Assembly: GCF_038449125.1 (NCBI RefSeq)
Contig: NZ_CP151800.1
Span: 3,010,406 to 3,074,405, forward strand
Length of the DNA stretch: 64,000 nucleotides
Direction of reading: 5' to 3'
Origin: Kosakonia sp. BYX6
Lineage (GTDB): Bacteria > Pseudomonadota > Gammaproteobacteria > Enterobacterales > Enterobacteriaceae
Below, piece after piece: positions 9,949-21,349 of the stretch. Positions within the stretch are counted from its first letter, which is position 1, and the number at the start of each line of letters is the position of its first letter. The notes under the pieces are model-generated. The model worked only from the letters and a program-made list of their open reading frames with translations. It had not been told where the DNA came from and ran no database searches. The position numbers and the translations under genes are program-made.

Positions 9949-12900
9949 TTACGACGCATCCGCCGTGCCAGGCAACGTTTCCGGAAGCTGTGCGGCGAAC
10001 CCGCGCAGCCCGACAACGTGTACATGCTCGTTATTTTGCACGACTTTACGCACCAGTTTATAGGTGGTGCCTTTTTCCGGGCTGATATTTTCCGGCGCCG
10101 CGATAATCAGCTGCATCTCCAGACGCTCGCACAATTCAAACAGCGTTGCGATTGAGCGAGCATCAAGACGTGCCGCTTCATCAAGGAACAGCAGACGACA
10201 AGGCGAAATATCTTTGCCGCGCAGACGACGGGCTTCATCTTCCCAGCTCTGCACCACCATTACCAGAATCGACATGCCGGTACCGATCGCTTCCCCGGTC
10301 GACAACGCGCCCGATTCCGCACGCAACCAACCGTCGGAACCACGGTTAACTTCCACTTCCATCTCCAGATAGTTGCGGTAGTCCAGCAGCTCTTCACCGA
10401 TGGTTTGCGGCGTGCGTTGCCCCATATCGATTTGCGGATTCAGGCGTTGATACAGCTTCGCCAGCGCTTCCGAGAAGGTCAGGCGGCTGCTATTAAACAG
10501 ATCCTGATGCTGCTCGTGCTGTTCAGAAAGCACCGTCAGCAATGTGGCATGGGTTTCCCGCACGTTCACGTTGAGGCGCACACTGTTCACCTGGCCAAAG
10601 GAGACGCTTTGCAGCCCTTGGTTCAGCATGCGAATGCGGTTCTGCTCGCGCTGGATGGTTTTACGAATGATATTTGCCACGCTGCGGGAACTGATCGCCA
10701 GTTTCTGTTCGCGGGAGGTCAGCTCTTCGGTCAGACGACTCAGTTCGATTTCCATCTGTTCGATGGCTTCAACCGGATCGTCGGTGCGAATAATATCCTG
10801 GCGGATACGCTCGCGCAGATGCTGATACACAGCAACGAAGAACTGGATCTTACGTTCCGGGCGTTTCGGATCTTCCGACATGCGCAGCACATCGCGCAGA
10901 TGCTCGTTATCGGCCACCGCCAGACGCAACGCGCCGAGGGCTTTATCCGACATGGAACGCAGTTCGTCGGCGGAGAGATACGCCAGCTCGCGGCGGTGCA
11001 AACGACGCTCAACGCCGTTGTCTTTTACCATGCGCATCACCGCGCACCAGCCCGCTTTGGCGGTCACTACTTGCTCACGCATTTCGTGGTAATCGCGCTC
11101 AAGGCGGCGCAATTTCCGCGTCAGGTTGTCCATTTCCGCTTCGCAGAAGGTGATTGCTTTCTCCAGCTGGTTACGGCGCGCACGGTTGGAGGAAAGCTGC
11201 GCATGCAGTTCGTCGCGGCGAATGCGCGCGCGCTCTTCCGCGCCGCCGTCGGCGCGAACGCCGATATCCTGCAACTCTTTTTGCAGATCGTTAAGCAGCT
11301 CTTTTTTGGTATCGAACGAACTCTTCAGCGACGCCAGGACTTGGTTGTACTGACCGAACTGCGCGGCATGGCTGCGCATCGCTTCGCGTGCTCGGGTACG
11401 TTCCGCTTCCGCGTGTTCCAGCCGCTGACGCAACTTCTCGTTAAGATCGTTGTTGCCGTTAAACATTTCGGCCGAATCGGAATAGCTGAAGTGCGCACGG
11501 CGCTGCACCACTTCCGCCAGCGCAAAGGCTTGCTGACGGGCATCGCGCTGCACCTGCTGAGACGTCGCATAATCGGCCTTTAACTGTTCAAACTGCTCCG
11601 GATCGCTTTGCAGCACGGAAACCATCGGTTCGAGTTTCGCCAGTTGGTTACCAAACTGCTGAATAAAGCGCGCCGCTTCCTGGGCTTCATCCAGACGCTC
11701 CTGGATTTCGTCCACGCGATCCGCGAGAGTATCGTCAGCCAGCAGGCTTACGCGAGGCAACAGGCGGTTAAGCTGGGCAACGCCCTCTTTCGCCTGTTCA
11801 AACTGCACGCGGTTCTGCTGATTGTCGTTTTCATGATTGCTGATAGCCCGTTCCAGCTCGCCACGGCGGCTGCTCAGCGTGCGGATTTCCGCTTCCGGAT
11901 CGTCTTCAAACGCAACGGCCAAATGGCTGCCGATAAAACGGCTGAACGCCTGATGCAGGCGCTGCGTTTTCTGCACATCAAAAGAGAGCGTGGCAAAACG
12001 TTCCGCCAATTCTTCGCGCTCTGCATGCAGGCTTTCGATACGGTTTTCGCGCGCGGCGCGGCCAAACAGCGGCAGCGTCGGGAAGCGGGAGTAACGCCAC
12101 TGGCGATCGGCGATTTTCACCACCACCGCTTTTTCCATCTCATCGACACTAAACACGCTGTCATCGAAGGACTGCGGATCCCCTTCGATCAAATAGAGAT
12201 CTTCCGGGCAATCTTCCAGACCTTCTAACATCTCCGAAATCTGGGACAGATCCGGTACGACGATCGCATGGCGCGACGGACCATACAGCGCCGAGTAATA
12301 CGGCGCATCGTCGAGGCTAACATCGTCATAAATTTCCGACAGCAGCACGCCGCCAAAACGCTCGGCCAGCGCATTCAGACGCGGATCTTCCGCACCGCCT
12401 GGCTGACTTAAGCGTTCAATTTCATCATCGACCACGCGTTTACGCGCGCCGATTTCGTCACGTTCAACAATGGCTTCGCGCTCACGCTCCAGCAATTGCT
12501 GCATATATTCCGTAACATCCTGACCGGATTCGAACTGCTCACCGCTCTGCTCACACAATTGTGTCAGGCTGCTTTGCGCCGCCAGCCACACTGGCGCACG
12601 TTTGGTTAGCAACTGAATGCGCGACTGCAACTGCTCCAGCTCCTGGCGCAACGCCATACGCTGTTCGCCTGCGGCGGCGACGTTGTCAGAGAGCGCGGCG
12701 ATTTGCGCTTCCAGTTCCTGATGCAGCGTTTCCAGCTCTTCGGCGTCAAACTGTTTACCCTGCCGTTTGCAGAACTCAGCCAACAAACGCTCGGCATCCT
12801 GTTGCTCGCGCAGACGCTGTTCCAGCTCGGTCAAACGCATGCGCAGCGGCTGAACCTGCTCCGCCAAATGGCGCTGGTTCACGCCATCGCGCAGCAATTC

Positions 12901-14397
12901 GCGCGCCACTTCCCAGGCGTCATTACGGGCCAACGGACCGTTAATGGCCGCCACCAGTTGATAGGCCTGCTCAAACTGGCTGTGCGCGGTTTGCGCGACG
13001 CTGATTTTTTGATCCAGCGACAGCAGTTTTTCCGTTGCTTCTTGCTCTTTAGCCTGGAAGGTTTCCAACCATTCATCGGCGCTTTCCGCCGTCAAATCCG
13101 GCAATTGGCAAAGCGCTTTCGCCCGCTCCAGTGCCTGCAATGCCTGGTTGTATTGGATCGCGCGAGTTTGCTGAACATCGAGCGCCTGCTGGTAATCGGC
13201 CAACTGGTTTTTCAGCTCATCCACTTCCAGCTCGGCGGCTTCGGCGCGGGCTTCGTTATCTTCCTGGCGCTCGGCGGCTTCCGCCACCACCTCATGCTGT
13301 TCTTCGAGACGGATTTGTAGCTCTTCAAGATCCGTTTCGTAACGCTCGATTTTTTCTTGCTGACGCAACGCGGTTTGCACCAGGTTCAGGTGATCGCTGG
13401 CGGCTTGATAATCCGCTTCCAGATCCCCTTCGGCACCGGCATGTTCAGAGAGCTCGCGCGCCATATCGATGTGTTTATACTGCTCCGCCGCCAGCTGCTG
13501 ACGCGAGCTAAACAGATCCCGACGATACTCCAGCGCTTTGTCCAGATGCACCCGACGCTCGTTGGCGTGGCGCATATAATCCGCCGCCACATAGTTGGTG
13601 GCTTCGCTGATCAAGTGCTTAAACAGGTCACGATCGGACTGCGTGACGCGGATCGCTTCCAGCGTCATGCGGTTTTCGCGCAGTGCCGCTTCCATATCCT
13701 GGAAGGCTTTGCGCACGCCGCTGTTTTCCGGCAACAAATAGTCGCGCAAAGAACGGGTAATGGCGCTGGAGATCCCGCCGTACAGCGAGGCCTCAATCAG
13801 GCGGTAGAACTTGCTACGATCCGACGCGGAACGCAGGCGACGCGCCACGATGCCCAAATCGAACATCAGCGCGTGGTAATCGGTGATGGAGTTGAACTGC
13901 TTGAACTGCACCCCTTCCATGGCGTCGAGTTTGTCTTTCACTTCTTGCAGCGATAGCACGCGCGCCTGGCGCTCATTCAGCGTTTCCGTCAGCAGTTGTG
14001 TTGGCAATACAGACGTTGGCAGCCCCTGAATCGCAAAGGGTTTGATATCCACTTTGCGATCGCGACCGGCAACCTGCTGCAAACGCACGCCCACCAGCAC
14101 GCGCTGATGGCGGGAGTTGATCACATCCAGCACGGAATAACAGACGCCCGCTTTCAGCTTACCGTGCAGGCCCTTATCACGAGAGCCAGAGGTCGCGCCC
14201 GCTTCGGTGGTGTTACGAAAGTGCAGCAACGTCAAATCGGGGATCAGCGCCGTAACAAACGCCGCCATGGTGGTGGATTTCCCGGCACCGTTACCCCCGG
14301 AAAGCGTGGTAACCAGCTCATCGAGGTCAAAGGTACGGGCAAAAAAGCCGTTCCAGTTAATCAGCGTAAGCGAACGAAATTTACCGCGATCAATCAT
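9949..14397 (-). CDS. mukB: Chromosome condensin subunit MukB (SMC-like ATPase)
   Basis: A 1482-residue SMC-like protein (E. coli 1486) that dimerises through a hinge and, with MukE and MukF, organises and segregates the chromosome; it also contacts topoisomerase IV. The Walker A loop is near residues 34-41 (GGNGAGKST). Long coiled coils fill residues ~290-650 and ~790-1110 around a central hinge. The C-terminal head holds the signature [16 protein letters not shown] and Walker [12 protein letters not shown]. Its ATG overlaps the mukE stop by one base (TAATG), so translation is probably coupled. Several smaller frames on the opposite strand are shadows. It is the last gene of cmoM-mukF-mukE-mukB. 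Confidence 0.98.
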   Translation of the reverse strand: MIDRGKFRSLTLINWNGFFARTFDLDELVTTLSGGNGAGKSTTMAAFVTALIPDLTLLHFRNTTEAGATSGSRDKGLHGKLKAGVCYSVLDVINSRHQRVLVGVRLQQVAGRDRKVDIKPFAIQGLPTSVLPTQLLTETLNERQARVLSLQEVKDKLDAMEGVQFKQFNSITDYHALMFDLGIVARRLRSASDRSKFYRLIEASLYGGISSAITRSLRDYLLPENSGVRKAFQDMEAALRENRMTLEAIRVTQSDRDLFKHLISEATNYVAADYMRHANERRVHLDKALEYRRDLFSSRQQLAAEQYKHIDMARELSEHAGAEGDLEADYQAASDHLNLVQTALRQQEKIERYETDLEELQIRLEEQHEVVAEAAERQEDNEARAEAAELEVDELKNQLADYQQALDVQQTRAIQYNQALQALERAKALCQLPDLTAESADEWLETFQAKEQEATEKLLSLDQKISVAQTAHSQFEQAYQLVAAINGPLARNDAWEVARELLRDGVNQRHLAEQVQPLRMRLTELEQRLREQQDAERLLAEFCKRQGKQFDAEELETLHQELEAQIAALSDNVAAAGEQRMALRQELEQLQSRIQLLTKRAPVWLAAQSSLTQLCEQSGEQFESGQDVTEYMQQLLEREREAIVERDEIGARKRVVDDEIERLSQPGGAEDPRLNALAERFGGVLLSEIYDDVSLDDAPYYSALYGPSRHAIVVPDLSQISEMLEGLEDCPEDLYLIEGDPQSFDDSVFSVDEMEKAVVVKIADRQWRYSRFPTLPLFGRAARENRIESLHAEREELAERFATLSFDVQKTQRLHQAFSRFIGSHLAVAFEDDPEAEIRTLSSRRGELERAISNHENDNQQNRVQFEQAKEGVAQLNRLLPRVSLLADDTLADRVDEIQERLDEAQEAARFIQQFGNQLAKLEPMVSVLQSDPEQFEQLKADYATSQQVQRDARQQAFALAEVVQRRAHFSYSDSAEMFNGNNDLNEKLRQRLEHAEAERTRAREAMRSHAAQFGQYNQVLASLKSSFDTKKELLNDLQKELQDIGVRADGGAEERARIRRDELHAQLSSNRARRNQLEKAITFCEAEMDNLTRKLRRLERDYHEMREQVVTAKAGWCAVMRMVKDNGVERRLHRRELAYLSADELRSMSDKALGALRLAVADNEHLRDVLRMSEDPKRPERKIQFFVAVYQHLRERIRQDIIRTDDPVEAIEQMEIELSRLTEELTSREQKLAISSRSVANIIRKTIQREQNRIRMLNQGLQSVSFGQVNSVRLNVNVRETHATLLTVLSEQHEQHQDLFNSSRLTFSEALAKLYQRLNPQIDMGQRTPQTIGEELLDYRNYLEMEVEVNRGSDGWLRAESGALSTGEAIGTGMSILVMVVQSWEDEARRLRGKDISPCRLLFLDEAARLDARSIATLFELCERLEMQLIIAAPENISPEKGTTYKLVRKVVQNNEHVHVVGLRGFAAQLPETLPGTADAS

Positions 14398-15101
14398 TAC
14401 TCTTCCTCCGAGCTATCCGGCTGATTGTCTTCAGGCTCATCATTGAGCTGCAGATGGTTTTCGACAGGCATCGCTTCACCGTCGCGGATCATACGCAGTT
14501 GCGCTTCGCGCGGATCATCGCCCGAACGCACATCCGCGCCAAAGCGGAACACGGATTCGGTGATACGAAACTTGCTGCTGTCGTTGCCTATAAACCAGAT
14601 CATGCCAAGACGGCGCAGGCGGTTTAGCGAAGAGCGCACTTTTTCTTGCAGCTTTTGTTTATCGAGATCCGAACCGGTAGAACGGTTGTTTACCAGCTTC
14701 AGCAACTTCGGTTCGTCTGCCAACGACAGCAGTTCGTCGTACAGCTCTTGCTGGGTGAAAATCCCTTCGTTGGCCAGGCGTTCCGGGCTGAGATAGAGAT
14801 AACAGAGAATTTTGCCGACCATCATGTCCAGCTCGGAAAGCACCGAACGTGGAATGAGGGTGGTGGAGCGTGGACGCAGGTAGAAGAAACCTTCCGGTGC
14901 GCGGATAAGTTCAACGTTATAGCGCGCGTAAAACTCTTCCAGATACTCCTGGAAATCCATCAGAAAGGCGTGATTATCCAGCTCGTCGAGGCCGATATGT
15001 CTTCCTGAGCGCAATGCGCTGTCCAGCGCCGGAAACAGAGAGTTTGCCAACGCCTGTGCCAGTTTAACCGGCATCACTTGTTCAATATTTGTCGATGACA
15101 T
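14397..15101 (-). CDS. mukE: Chromosome partition protein MukE
   Basis: A 234-residue winged-helix (kite) subunit of the MukBEF condensin. It binds MukF and DNA and bridges the MukB heads. I take the start at 15101 ([20 protein letters not shown]), the E. coli start. An upstream in-frame ATG at 15128 would add nine residues absent from the family. The C-terminus is acidic ([15 protein letters not shown]), as in E. coli. It overlaps the 3' end of mukF by 20 bases and the mukB start by one, indicating tight translational coupling and fixed subunit ratios. Confidence 0.96.
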   Translation of the reverse strand: MSSTNIEQVMPVKLAQALANSLFPALDSALRSGRHIGLDELDNHAFLMDFQEYLEEFYARYNVELIRAPEGFFYLRPRSTTLIPRSVLSELDMMVGKILCYLYLSPERLANEGIFTQQELYDELLSLADEPKLLKLVNNRSTGSDLDKQKLQEKVRSSLNRLRRLGMIWFIGNDSSKFRITESVFRFGADVRSGDDPREAQLRMIRDGEAMPVENHLQLNDEPEDNQPDSSEEE

Positions 15102-16404
15102 GCGCCTGTACCTTGGCTCCGTAATCATTAATCGGCTGCCATTTCGGTGGCAGGCCGGTGAAATCTGCTTGCGCTACGCCAAGGCGTACCGCCTGATCAA
15201 CCACGATGCGCGCAATGTCGAAATGACGCACGCGCGGATATTGCGCCAGATACTCGCGGGCTACCAGGCCGAGATCCAGCGGCACACCTTTGGTTTTGTA
15301 AATCGCCAGTTGTTGCTCAATCAACGCCGCCAGTTGCTCGCGAATTTCGTTAAATTCCTCGAACTCCAGATCCGGCGGCAGCTCGCCGGTGACTTCCTCG
15401 TCACGCAGCGCCATCTCTTCATCGCGCATATCCAGCAGCCTGTCGGCGCTGGCATAGGTCAACGCCCACGGCGCATCGAAATAGGTTTGCACCGACTGAC
15501 GCAGACGCTGCGCAAAGACGCGGTTTTTATCCATATCAATCGCGGTACGGATAAATTTGTGAACGTGGCGATCGTAACCAATCCACAGGTCAATCGCCTG
15601 CTGGCCCCAGCTAACAATGCGGTCCAGCTTGCTTTGCAAGTTGAACACCAGTTGATCGAGGAACTCCAGATCATCGCGGCCCATTGTCGCATCCTGGATG
15701 CTCAGCAAATTGGTTTGCAGCTTATCCCCGGCGGCTTCCAGCGTATCCTGCAATTCGCGCAGCGTGCCGGAAGTTTCTGACAATAACAGTTCGCAACTGG
15801 AAATCGCGGCGCGCCAATCCTGATTCAGTAACTGCGCGATATCGTCTTTCACTTGTTGCTGTTGTTCATCCATCACGCGCTGAGTCAGATCGATACTGTC
15901 GAAAATCTCCGCGACGGAATATTTCAACGGTGCGTAGACGTTGCGGTGCCAGTGAAACTCGTCGCCCCCCTCTTCTGCGGCATCGGCGGCGCGTTTCAGT
16001 TCGCCCGCCACAATCGACAGTTGCATGGAGAGGCGCAGCGTGGAAAATTCGCGCTGGCGAATGTAGTAATCCGTGATGCCAATGCCCAGCGGTGTCAGGC
16101 GATAAATGGCATTGCCTTCCGTCAGTTCGCTGGTAAAGCGGTTCAACAAACGCTGGCGCACCATATCGTTGATGGCATTGTTAGCGCGCTGAGTGATGGT
16201 TTCGCTGGTTTGCTCAAACGCTTCACTGACGTGGCGAAAAGCATCGACCAGTTCACCTTCGCTCATCTCTCCGTCCAGACGCTCACCGTTGAGCGTGGCG
16301 ACGGCCAGCAAGAAAGAGAGCCTGTCGACCGGCAGCGAGATGGAGAAATCATTTTTTCTGGCCCAGGCAACCAGTTCGGGGACTGTCTGGGAAAATTCAC
16401 TCAT
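15082..16404 (-). CDS. mukF: Chromosome partition protein MukF (kleisin)
   Basis: A 440-residue kleisin, the same length as in E. coli, that joins the two MukB heads and carries MukE dimers. The N-terminal winged-helix dimerisation domain spans about residues 1-115. A helical middle and acidic linker ([19 protein letters not shown], about 325-345) are followed by the C-terminal winged helix that contacts MukB. The start is [19 protein letters not shown] at 16404. An ATG five codons upstream would extend it beyond the family norm. It overlaps the end of cmoM by 8 bases and the start of mukE by 20. Confidence 0.96.
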   Translation of the reverse strand: MSEFSQTVPELVAWARKNDFSISLPVDRLSFLLAVATLNGERLDGEMSEGELVDAFRHVSEAFEQTSETITQRANNAINDMVRQRLLNRFTSELTEGNAIYRLTPLGIGITDYYIRQREFSTLRLSMQLSIVAGELKRAADAAEEGGDEFHWHRNVYAPLKYSVAEIFDSIDLTQRVMDEQQQQVKDDIAQLLNQDWRAAISSCELLLSETSGTLRELQDTLEAAGDKLQTNLLSIQDATMGRDDLEFLDQLVFNLQSKLDRIVSWGQQAIDLWIGYDRHVHKFIRTAIDMDKNRVFAQRLRQSVQTYFDAPWALTYASADRLLDMRDEEMALRDEEVTGELPPDLEFEEFNEIREQLAALIEQQLAIYKTKGVPLDLGLVAREYLAQYPRVRHFDIARIVVDQAVRLGVAQADFTGLPPKWQPINDYGAKVQAHVIDKY

Positions 16405-17191
16405 CGTTTGTCCTTCCATCGATTTGTGGCTTAAGCGCTGTCACGTGAATATAACGGCCGAGACTAATATAAGGTTCCTGGCGGCAATAACGCGTTTCAA
16501 GTTCGAGTAACGCGTCGAAACAGTCATGCTGCTGGTGCTTTTCACGAAGGTAATCGTGAAAGACGCGCACACCGGTTTTGCCCGTGATACGCCAGCCAAT
16601 CTGCTCAAGCCAGGCATAAACGTCCGCTGGTGCACGCGGATAATCTGGGGAAAGAGTACGTTTTTTACGTTTCGGCATACCGACTTGTACGTAGTCAAAA
16701 TTCCCCGCCACCATGTTGTGCATCAGCAGACCGTCGGCATTGTAAAACATTAACGACAACGTACCGCCCGGTCTTAAAACCGACCATAAGATATTCAGTA
16801 CATTGATGGGTTCCGCGATCCATTCAAGCACCGCATGGAACAATATCAGATCAACGGGGGATTCCAAATGCTGAGCAACGTCCTGAACGGCGCATTGTAC
16901 AAAATGCATGTTACCGCTCACACCTTTCTCGTTTGCCGCAGCCTGAGCGCGGGCGATCATCTCTTTCGACACATCGCATAACGTCACGTTATGACCCAAT
17001 TGCGCCATGCGGATCGCCGTTTGCCCTTCTCCACCACCGGCATCAAGCACATGCAGCGGGCCGCTGCCCATTTTCGCCAGCAGCGCGTCGAGATCCTGCC
17101 ACAGGATCGCCTGGCGAAGCTTGCCTTTGGTCGTGCCGTAAATATTGCGCGAGAATTTCTCAGCGATGTCGTCGAAATTGCGATCCTTCAT
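16397..17191 (-). CDS. cmoM: tRNA 5-carboxymethoxyuridine methyltransferase CmoM
   Basis: A 264-residue class I SAM methyltransferase (SmtA in older maps; E. coli 261). It methylates cmo5U34 to mcmo5U34 in several tRNAs and so tunes wobble decoding. The SAM-binding motif I is [19 protein letters not shown] at about residues 44-62. A post-motif acidic residue is in TLCDVSKEM, and [11 protein letters not shown] is motif IV. It is the first gene of the operon, its end overlapping the mukF start by 8 bases. Divergent from elyC, with 118 bases between starts. The C-terminal tail ([11 protein letters not shown]) differs from E. coli. Confidence 0.94.
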   Translation of the reverse strand: MKDRNFDDIAEKFSRNIYGTTKGKLRQAILWQDLDALLAKMGSGPLHVLDAGGGEGQTAIRMAQLGHNVTLCDVSKEMIARAQAAANEKGVSGNMHFVQCAVQDVAQHLESPVDLILFHAVLEWIAEPINVLNILWSVLRPGGTLSLMFYNADGLLMHNMVAGNFDYVQVGMPKRKKRTLSPDYPRAPADVYAWLEQIGWRITGKTGVRVFHDYLREKHQQHDCFDALLELETRYCRQEPYISLGRYIHVTALKPQIDGRTNDE

Positions 17192-17309
17192 GGACGCTCC
17201 ACGCTCCTGGCAAAACCGCTATTTTGTCACAGCCGTGCCGATAATGAACCCATCTGGTGTAAGATCGGCCGAAAACGCCTGCTGTATGCTCAAAAAGGAG
17301 ACGGATACG

Positions 17310-18089
17310 GTGCTTTTCACGCTCAAAAAATACATTGGCGGCTTGATGCTGCCCCTGCCATTTTTGCTTTTGTTGATAGGCTTAGGCATTGCGCTGGTCT
17401 GGTTTAGCCGTTGGCAAAAAACCGGCAAGGTGTTCATCAGCCTCGGCTGGCTGGTTTTATTCCTGTTGAGCTTGCAACCCGTCGCGGATCGCCTGTTAAA
17501 ACCCATCGAAGATACCTACCCCACCTGGCGCGGAACCCAGCAGGTGAAATACATAGTGGTGCTGGGCGGCGGTTATACCTGGAATGACGCCTGGGCGCCG
17601 AGTTCAAATCTGATTAGCAACAGCTTGCCGCGCTTAACCGAGGCGATTCGTCTGTGGCAGGCCAACCCCGGCGCGAAGTTGATCTTTACGGGCGCGGCGG
17701 CGACTACCAACCCGGTCAGTACCGCAGAAGCGGGCGCCCGCGTCGCGGAAAGCCTGGGCGTACCGCGCAGCGAGATCATTACGCTGGATCAGCCAAAAGA
17801 CACCGAACGAGAAGCAATAGCGGTGAAACAAGCAATTGGCGATGCTCCCTTCTTGCTGGTGACCTCGGCGTCCCATCTGCCGCGCGCGATGATTTTCTTC
17901 CAGCATGCCGGGCTGAAACCGCTACCCGCACCGGCAAACCAACTGGCCATCGCCTCGCCGCTCAACCCGTGGGAGCGCGTGATCCCGTCCCCGGTCTGGC
18001 TGATGCACAGCGACCGGGTCGGTTATGAAACATTGGGACGGATCTGGCAGTGGCTAAAAGGTAGCTCAGACCAGCCAGGGGATCAGTGA
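17310..18089 (+). CDS. elyC: Envelope biogenesis factor ElyC (DUF218)
   Basis: A 259-residue inner-membrane protein, the same length as E. coli ElyC/YcbC, needed for normal peptidoglycan assembly at low temperature; its biochemical activity is unclear. I choose the GTG at 17310 (VLFTLKKYIGG), with AAGGAG ten bases upstream, because it restores family length; longer in-frame starts run into cmoM. Two N-terminal hydrophobic segments (about residues 12-35 and 44-62) precede a DUF218 domain with YIVVLGGGYTW and TSASHLPRAMIFF. Its last 24 bases overlap the end of ycbJ on the other strand. Confidence 0.9.
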   Translation: MLFTLKKYIGGLMLPLPFLLLLIGLGIALVWFSRWQKTGKVFISLGWLVLFLLSLQPVADRLLKPIEDTYPTWRGTQQVKYIVVLGGGYTWNDAWAPSSNLISNSLPRLTEAIRLWQANPGAKLIFTGAAATTNPVSTAEAGARVAESLGVPRSEIITLDQPKDTEREAIAVKQAIGDAPFLLVTSASHLPRAMIFFQHAGLKPLPAPANQLAIASPLNPWERVIPSPVWLMHSDRVGYETLGRIWQWLKGSSDQPGDQ

Positions 18090-18959
18090 TTTCGAAGCCA
18101 GATCAAAGTTGGTGCGGTTGAACCGCCCGGTATTGACTAACTGCGCCACTTCATCCCACAGCAGATAAAGCCAGCGCCGCCAGAGGAAAGATTCCGCGAC
18201 GGGCGCGCGCTGCAAGTAATGCCAGAGCAGGCCTTCCGCCTGTGGCCCTTCCACCAGGCGAAACAGTTCATATTCACGCGGTGCCCATAACATTATGCCG
18301 GGGCCAACCATCGCCAGTAACTGATCGCTGCGGGCGTCTTTGAGCATACTGCGCAGATTAAAACTGCCGTGTACCAGCACGCAGTTGTCGTTAAAACCAT
18401 CGAACAACGCAGGAAGACATTCGCGGGTACGAAACAGCAGGCGTTTGTCCTGCATCGTTAACCCGGTGTTTTGATATTGATTAAGCGTGGTCCAGAGCAC
18501 TTCTACGCGCTGACGGTACCAGGAAGGCCAGATATTTTCCTGCGTGCTGTCGACGGTGCCGACACAACCGTGGCTGTCTTGCCGATGCCAGGAGAGCAGC
18601 CCTTCAACGATTTGATCTTTAAGTTGTTCCCAACGCTCTGGCGTGCGAGCAGGCGCTTCAACGGGCACGCCGCGCAGACGTTCAATCAACAACACATCTG
18701 GCCCAGGATGCTCTTCGTGTGTCATTACGCCATACACGACCGGCATGCGCACCGTGCCGCCTCGCGCCAGCATCGAAATCTTCCATGCCAGCTGTCGTGC
18801 GAGGCCTGGCGTAGTGAAACTTCTTGCCAGCAGCGGCATGGGGTTTCCGTGGCTGTCATACAAAGACCAGAGTGCCGAATCAGGTTTTTCGCTGACGCAC
18901 TCCATGCGGCTTAATTTTTCTCCCAGCAGATGACTTAACTCGGCGCGCAGTTGTTCCAT
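18066..18959 (-). CDS. ycbJ: YcbJ, phosphotransferase-fold protein of unknown function
   Basis: A 297-residue protein identical in length to E. coli YcbJ, whose function is not established. It has the general look of the aminoglycoside phosphotransferase/kinase-like fold. However, where active members have HGD-xxxx-N this protein reads HGSFNLRSMLKD (about residues 201-212), so the usual catalytic aspartate is missing. As I recall it, E. coli YcbJ also lacks that residue. The likely ATP-binding lysine is not obvious. It may be a pseudokinase or substrate-binding protein. Transcribed alone towards elyC, with tail-to-tail overlap. Confidence 0.85.
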   Translation of the reverse strand: MEQLRAELSHLLGEKLSRMECVSEKPDSALWSLYDSHGNPMPLLARSFTTPGLARQLAWKISMLARGGTVRMPVVYGVMTHEEHPGPDVLLIERLRGVPVEAPARTPERWEQLKDQIVEGLLSWHRQDSHGCVGTVDSTQENIWPSWYRQRVEVLWTTLNQYQNTGLTMQDKRLLFRTRECLPALFDGFNDNCVLVHGSFNLRSMLKDARSDQLLAMVGPGIMLWAPREYELFRLVEGPQAEGLLWHYLQRAPVAESFLWRRWLYLLWDEVAQLVNTGRFNRTNFDLASKSLIPWLV

Positions 18960-19063
18960 AGCAGATTGCCCCTACAAAGACGACTGCTTTTATAATGAGC
19001 GCCACTTTCACAGATGTCACCCTGATGAGATCAAATCAGCGTGATAATTTGGCCTGAATGGCA

Positions 19064-19086
19064 AATCCCCCCCGGGCGGAGGGGAT
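19064..19086 (-). terminator. Possible terminator after kdsB
   Basis: Minus-strand hairpin CCCCTCCGCCCGGGGGGG, GC-rich but with only a short T-containing tail. Weak evidence. Confidence 0.4.
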
Positions 19087-19092
19087 GGGAAA

Positions 19093-19842
19093 TTAACGCA
19101 GTTCCTGGCGGACGCGTTCCAGATCTTCGGGGGTGTCAACACCTGTGCCGGGGACGACGCTTGCCACCGCAACGTGGATCTTCTCGCCGTACCACAACAC
19201 ACGCAGTTGTTCCAGCATCTCAATTTGTTCGAGCGGGCTGGTTTGCCAGCTGACATAGCGGCGGATAAAACCCGCGCGGTAGCCGTAAATACCGATATGG
19301 CGCAGGAACGTCTCGCCAATGGTCTCGCGGGAAAGCGCAAAACGATCGCGATCCCAGGGAATGGTGGCGCGCGAAAAATAGAGCGCGTAACCTTCGGCAT
19401 CCATGACCACTTTCACCGCATTCGGGTTGAATGCTTCTTCCGCACTGTGGATAGGAACAGCCAGAGTGGCCATGCCGACATCGCGGCGCGCGGCGAGGTT
19501 TTCCGCCACCTGGCGAATGATTGCCGGTGGGATCATCGGCTCATCGCCCTGCACGTTTACGATGACGGTATCATCGCTAAAGCCGCATTTCTCAACGACT
19601 TCCGCAAGGCGTTCCGTTCCGGACTGGTGATCGGCGCGAGTCATACAGACTTCGCCCCCGACGGCTTGCACCGCGTGCATCACTTCTTCGTTGTCCGTGG
19701 CGACAATAATGCGATCGGCGCCGGATTCGCGGGCACGCTCCAGCACATGCACCACCATGGGTTTGCCGTTGATATCAACTAACGGCTTGCCCGGCAAGCG
19801 CGTAGAGGCGTAGCGCGCGGGGATGATGACAACAAAGCTCAT
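19093..19842 (-). CDS. kdsB: 3-deoxy-manno-octulosonate cytidylyltransferase
   Basis: A 249-residue enzyme (E. coli 248) that activates Kdo with CTP to CMP-Kdo, the donor for the LPS inner core. The N-terminal nucleotide-binding motif [19 protein letters not shown] (about residues 6-24) is typical. [11 protein letters not shown] near residue 95 carries the metal-binding aspartate. The ATG overlaps the stop of ycaR by four bases (ATGA), suggesting translational coupling. It follows ycaQ, lpxK and msbA on the same strand, so it lies in an LPS-centred gene run. No anomalies. Confidence 0.97.
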   Translation of the reverse strand: MSFVVIIPARYASTRLPGKPLVDINGKPMVVHVLERARESGADRIIVATDNEEVMHAVQAVGGEVCMTRADHQSGTERLAEVVEKCGFSDDTVIVNVQGDEPMIPPAIIRQVAENLAARRDVGMATLAVPIHSAEEAFNPNAVKVVMDAEGYALYFSRATIPWDRDRFALSRETIGETFLRHIGIYGYRAGFIRRYVSWQTSPLEQIEMLEQLRVLWYGEKIHVAVASVVPGTGVDTPEDLERVRQELR

Positions 19843-20021
19843 GGACGACTCTCTTCCGCGGTTAATGAACGGGCTTCGGTTTCCAGCAACACCGGAATGC
19901 CTTCCCGCACGGGAAAGGCAAGGCTGTCGACTTTGCAGATCAGCTCTTGCTTATCCTGGGTGAAGTTGAGTTTGCCGTTACAAACCGGGCAGGCAATTAT
20001 TTCGAGTAAACGGTGATCCAT
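19839..20021 (-). CDS. ycaR: YcaR, small Trm112-like protein (UPF0434)
   Basis: A 60-residue protein starting [20 protein letters not shown], the same length as E. coli YcaR. A longer in-frame start at 20078 would add 19 residues not seen in the family, and a GGAGG ribosome site precedes the chosen ATG. CPVCNG is a single CxxC pair in a Trm112-like fold, and the C-terminal segment [16 protein letters not shown] is conserved. The function is unknown. Translation is coupled to kdsB through a four-base overlap, and it lies between ycaQ and kdsB, which hints at a role linked to LPS sugar activation, but that is only context. Confidence 0.93.
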   Translation of the reverse strand: MDHRLLEIIACPVCNGKLNFTQDKQELICKVDSLAFPVREGIPVLLETEARSLTAEESRP

Positions 20022-20074
20022 CTTTCCTCCTGATACACCGACGATGAACGGGTTCTGCTTATCATATTCATTTC

Positions 20075-21304
20075 TCACGCCGCGTCTATGTCCAGCCCGG
20101 CACGGAAGGCGGAAAACAGGCCATCCGGCAGACGTGAAAAAGTGACGCGCTGCGCGCCCTGCCAGCGTGCAAATTCAGTGATGGCGTTTTGCAGCCCCTT
20201 TTCCAGCGTAAGCCCCGGCTTGATTCCTTCTTCCAGGTAAAGCGCAATCACTTCCAGCACACCCTCTTTACGATGCATTTTGGCATCCATGCGCCCAACC
20301 AGGCGGCCACGATGCAATAAGGGAAGAACGAAATAGCCGAACTGGCGTTTGGGCGCGGGGGTATAACACTCCAGCCGATAGCTGAAATCAAACAACTGCT
20401 CCGCCCGTTTACGATCCCAGACAACCGGGTCAAACGGAGAAAGCACAGCGCTGTGTGTCGCGGTGAGTTTGTCTGCCTGCGCTTGTTCCAGCAGCGTTAG
20501 CAGAGAAGCGTGCAGCCAGGCCGGGCCGAGCCCCTCAACATTGACCGGATAAATCTGTTGCGCCTGCTCGAGTTTTTCCAGCATGAGCGGCAATGCGAGT
20601 TGGCGCAGGCGGTAGTAATCCGCCAGCCATTGGGCGCGAAAAAGCCCTAAACTGCGGGCGCTGTTTGCAAGCATCTGGTATTCGGCATCTTCCTGCGACA
20701 ATAAATCCCGTTCGTCATCCCAATGCGGCATCACCCTGTCCATCAGGTCATAAACGCGTTGAAAATTGCGACGTTCCACCACCATCACTTTCCCGGCGGT
20801 AAATAGCCCTTCGAGGTGGCGTTTATGCGGTTTCCACTCCCACCAGCCGCTGGCGCCTTTTCGCGGGTGTTCAAAGTCAGCCGAACGTACCGGACCGTTT
20901 TGCTGGATATGGGCAATGAGTTGCTCAATCTCACTGGCATGCTCGTGCATCCACTCTTTGCGATACTTCCAGCCCATCTTATCCGGCGCCAACATACGGT
21001 GGCGCACCAGGGCAAAATCATCTCGTGGCAGAAAGCAGGCTTCGTGCGCCCAGTATTCCATCAGATCCCCGTGACGCAAAGCCTCATCCAGCCAGTGTGG
21101 CGCGAATGATCCAAGGCGGCTGAACAGCACCAGATAAGGGCTACGTGCGACAATGTTGATGGTATCAATTTGCAGCAGCGACATGCGCCGGATAGTCGGC
21201 AGGATATCGTCTGGTTTGGCGCGCCGGGAAGGTTTACGCAGTAATCCTTGGGCGGCGAGATGTAAATGACGAGCGGCGGTCAATGAAAGTTGCGGCACAG
21301 ACAT
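20075..21304 (-). CDS. ycaQ: Interstrand-crosslink DNA glycosylase YcaQ (HTH_42 family)
   Basis: A 409-residue protein (E. coli about 410) of the winged-helix YcaQ/AlkX family, reported to unhook nitrogen-mustard-type interstrand crosslinks and remove N7-alkylguanine. The catalytic QxD motif is present as Gln45-Ile-Asp47 in [16 protein letters not shown]. The conserved ARKHH-like segments [11 protein letters not shown] and [13 protein letters not shown] also appear. I start at [20 protein letters not shown] (21304), not the in-frame ATG 39 bases upstream. It is embedded in lpxK-ycaQ-ycaR-kdsB, 45 bases after lpxK, and is the one DNA-repair gene in an LPS cluster. Confidence 0.93.
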   Translation of the reverse strand: MSVPQLSLTAARHLHLAAQGLLRKPSRRAKPDDILPTIRRMSLLQIDTINIVARSPYLVLFSRLGSFAPHWLDEALRHGDLMEYWAHEACFLPRDDFALVRHRMLAPDKMGWKYRKEWMHEHASEIEQLIAHIQQNGPVRSADFEHPRKGASGWWEWKPHKRHLEGLFTAGKVMVVERRNFQRVYDLMDRVMPHWDDERDLLSQEDAEYQMLANSARSLGLFRAQWLADYYRLRQLALPLMLEKLEQAQQIYPVNVEGLGPAWLHASLLTLLEQAQADKLTATHSAVLSPFDPVVWDRKRAEQLFDFSYRLECYTPAPKRQFGYFVLPLLHRGRLVGRMDAKMHRKEGVLEVIALYLEEGIKPGLTLEKGLQNAITEFARWQGAQRVTFSRLPDGLFSAFRAGLDIDAA

Positions 21305-21349
21305 AGGAGTTCCTGTTAAGTGAACAGGGCGCAGCCGATGCAACCATCG

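Noticed and set aside
10405-11583. 392-codon and other long frames opposite mukB
   Set aside because: Shadows within the mukB coiled coil; composition reflects the reverse of charged codons.
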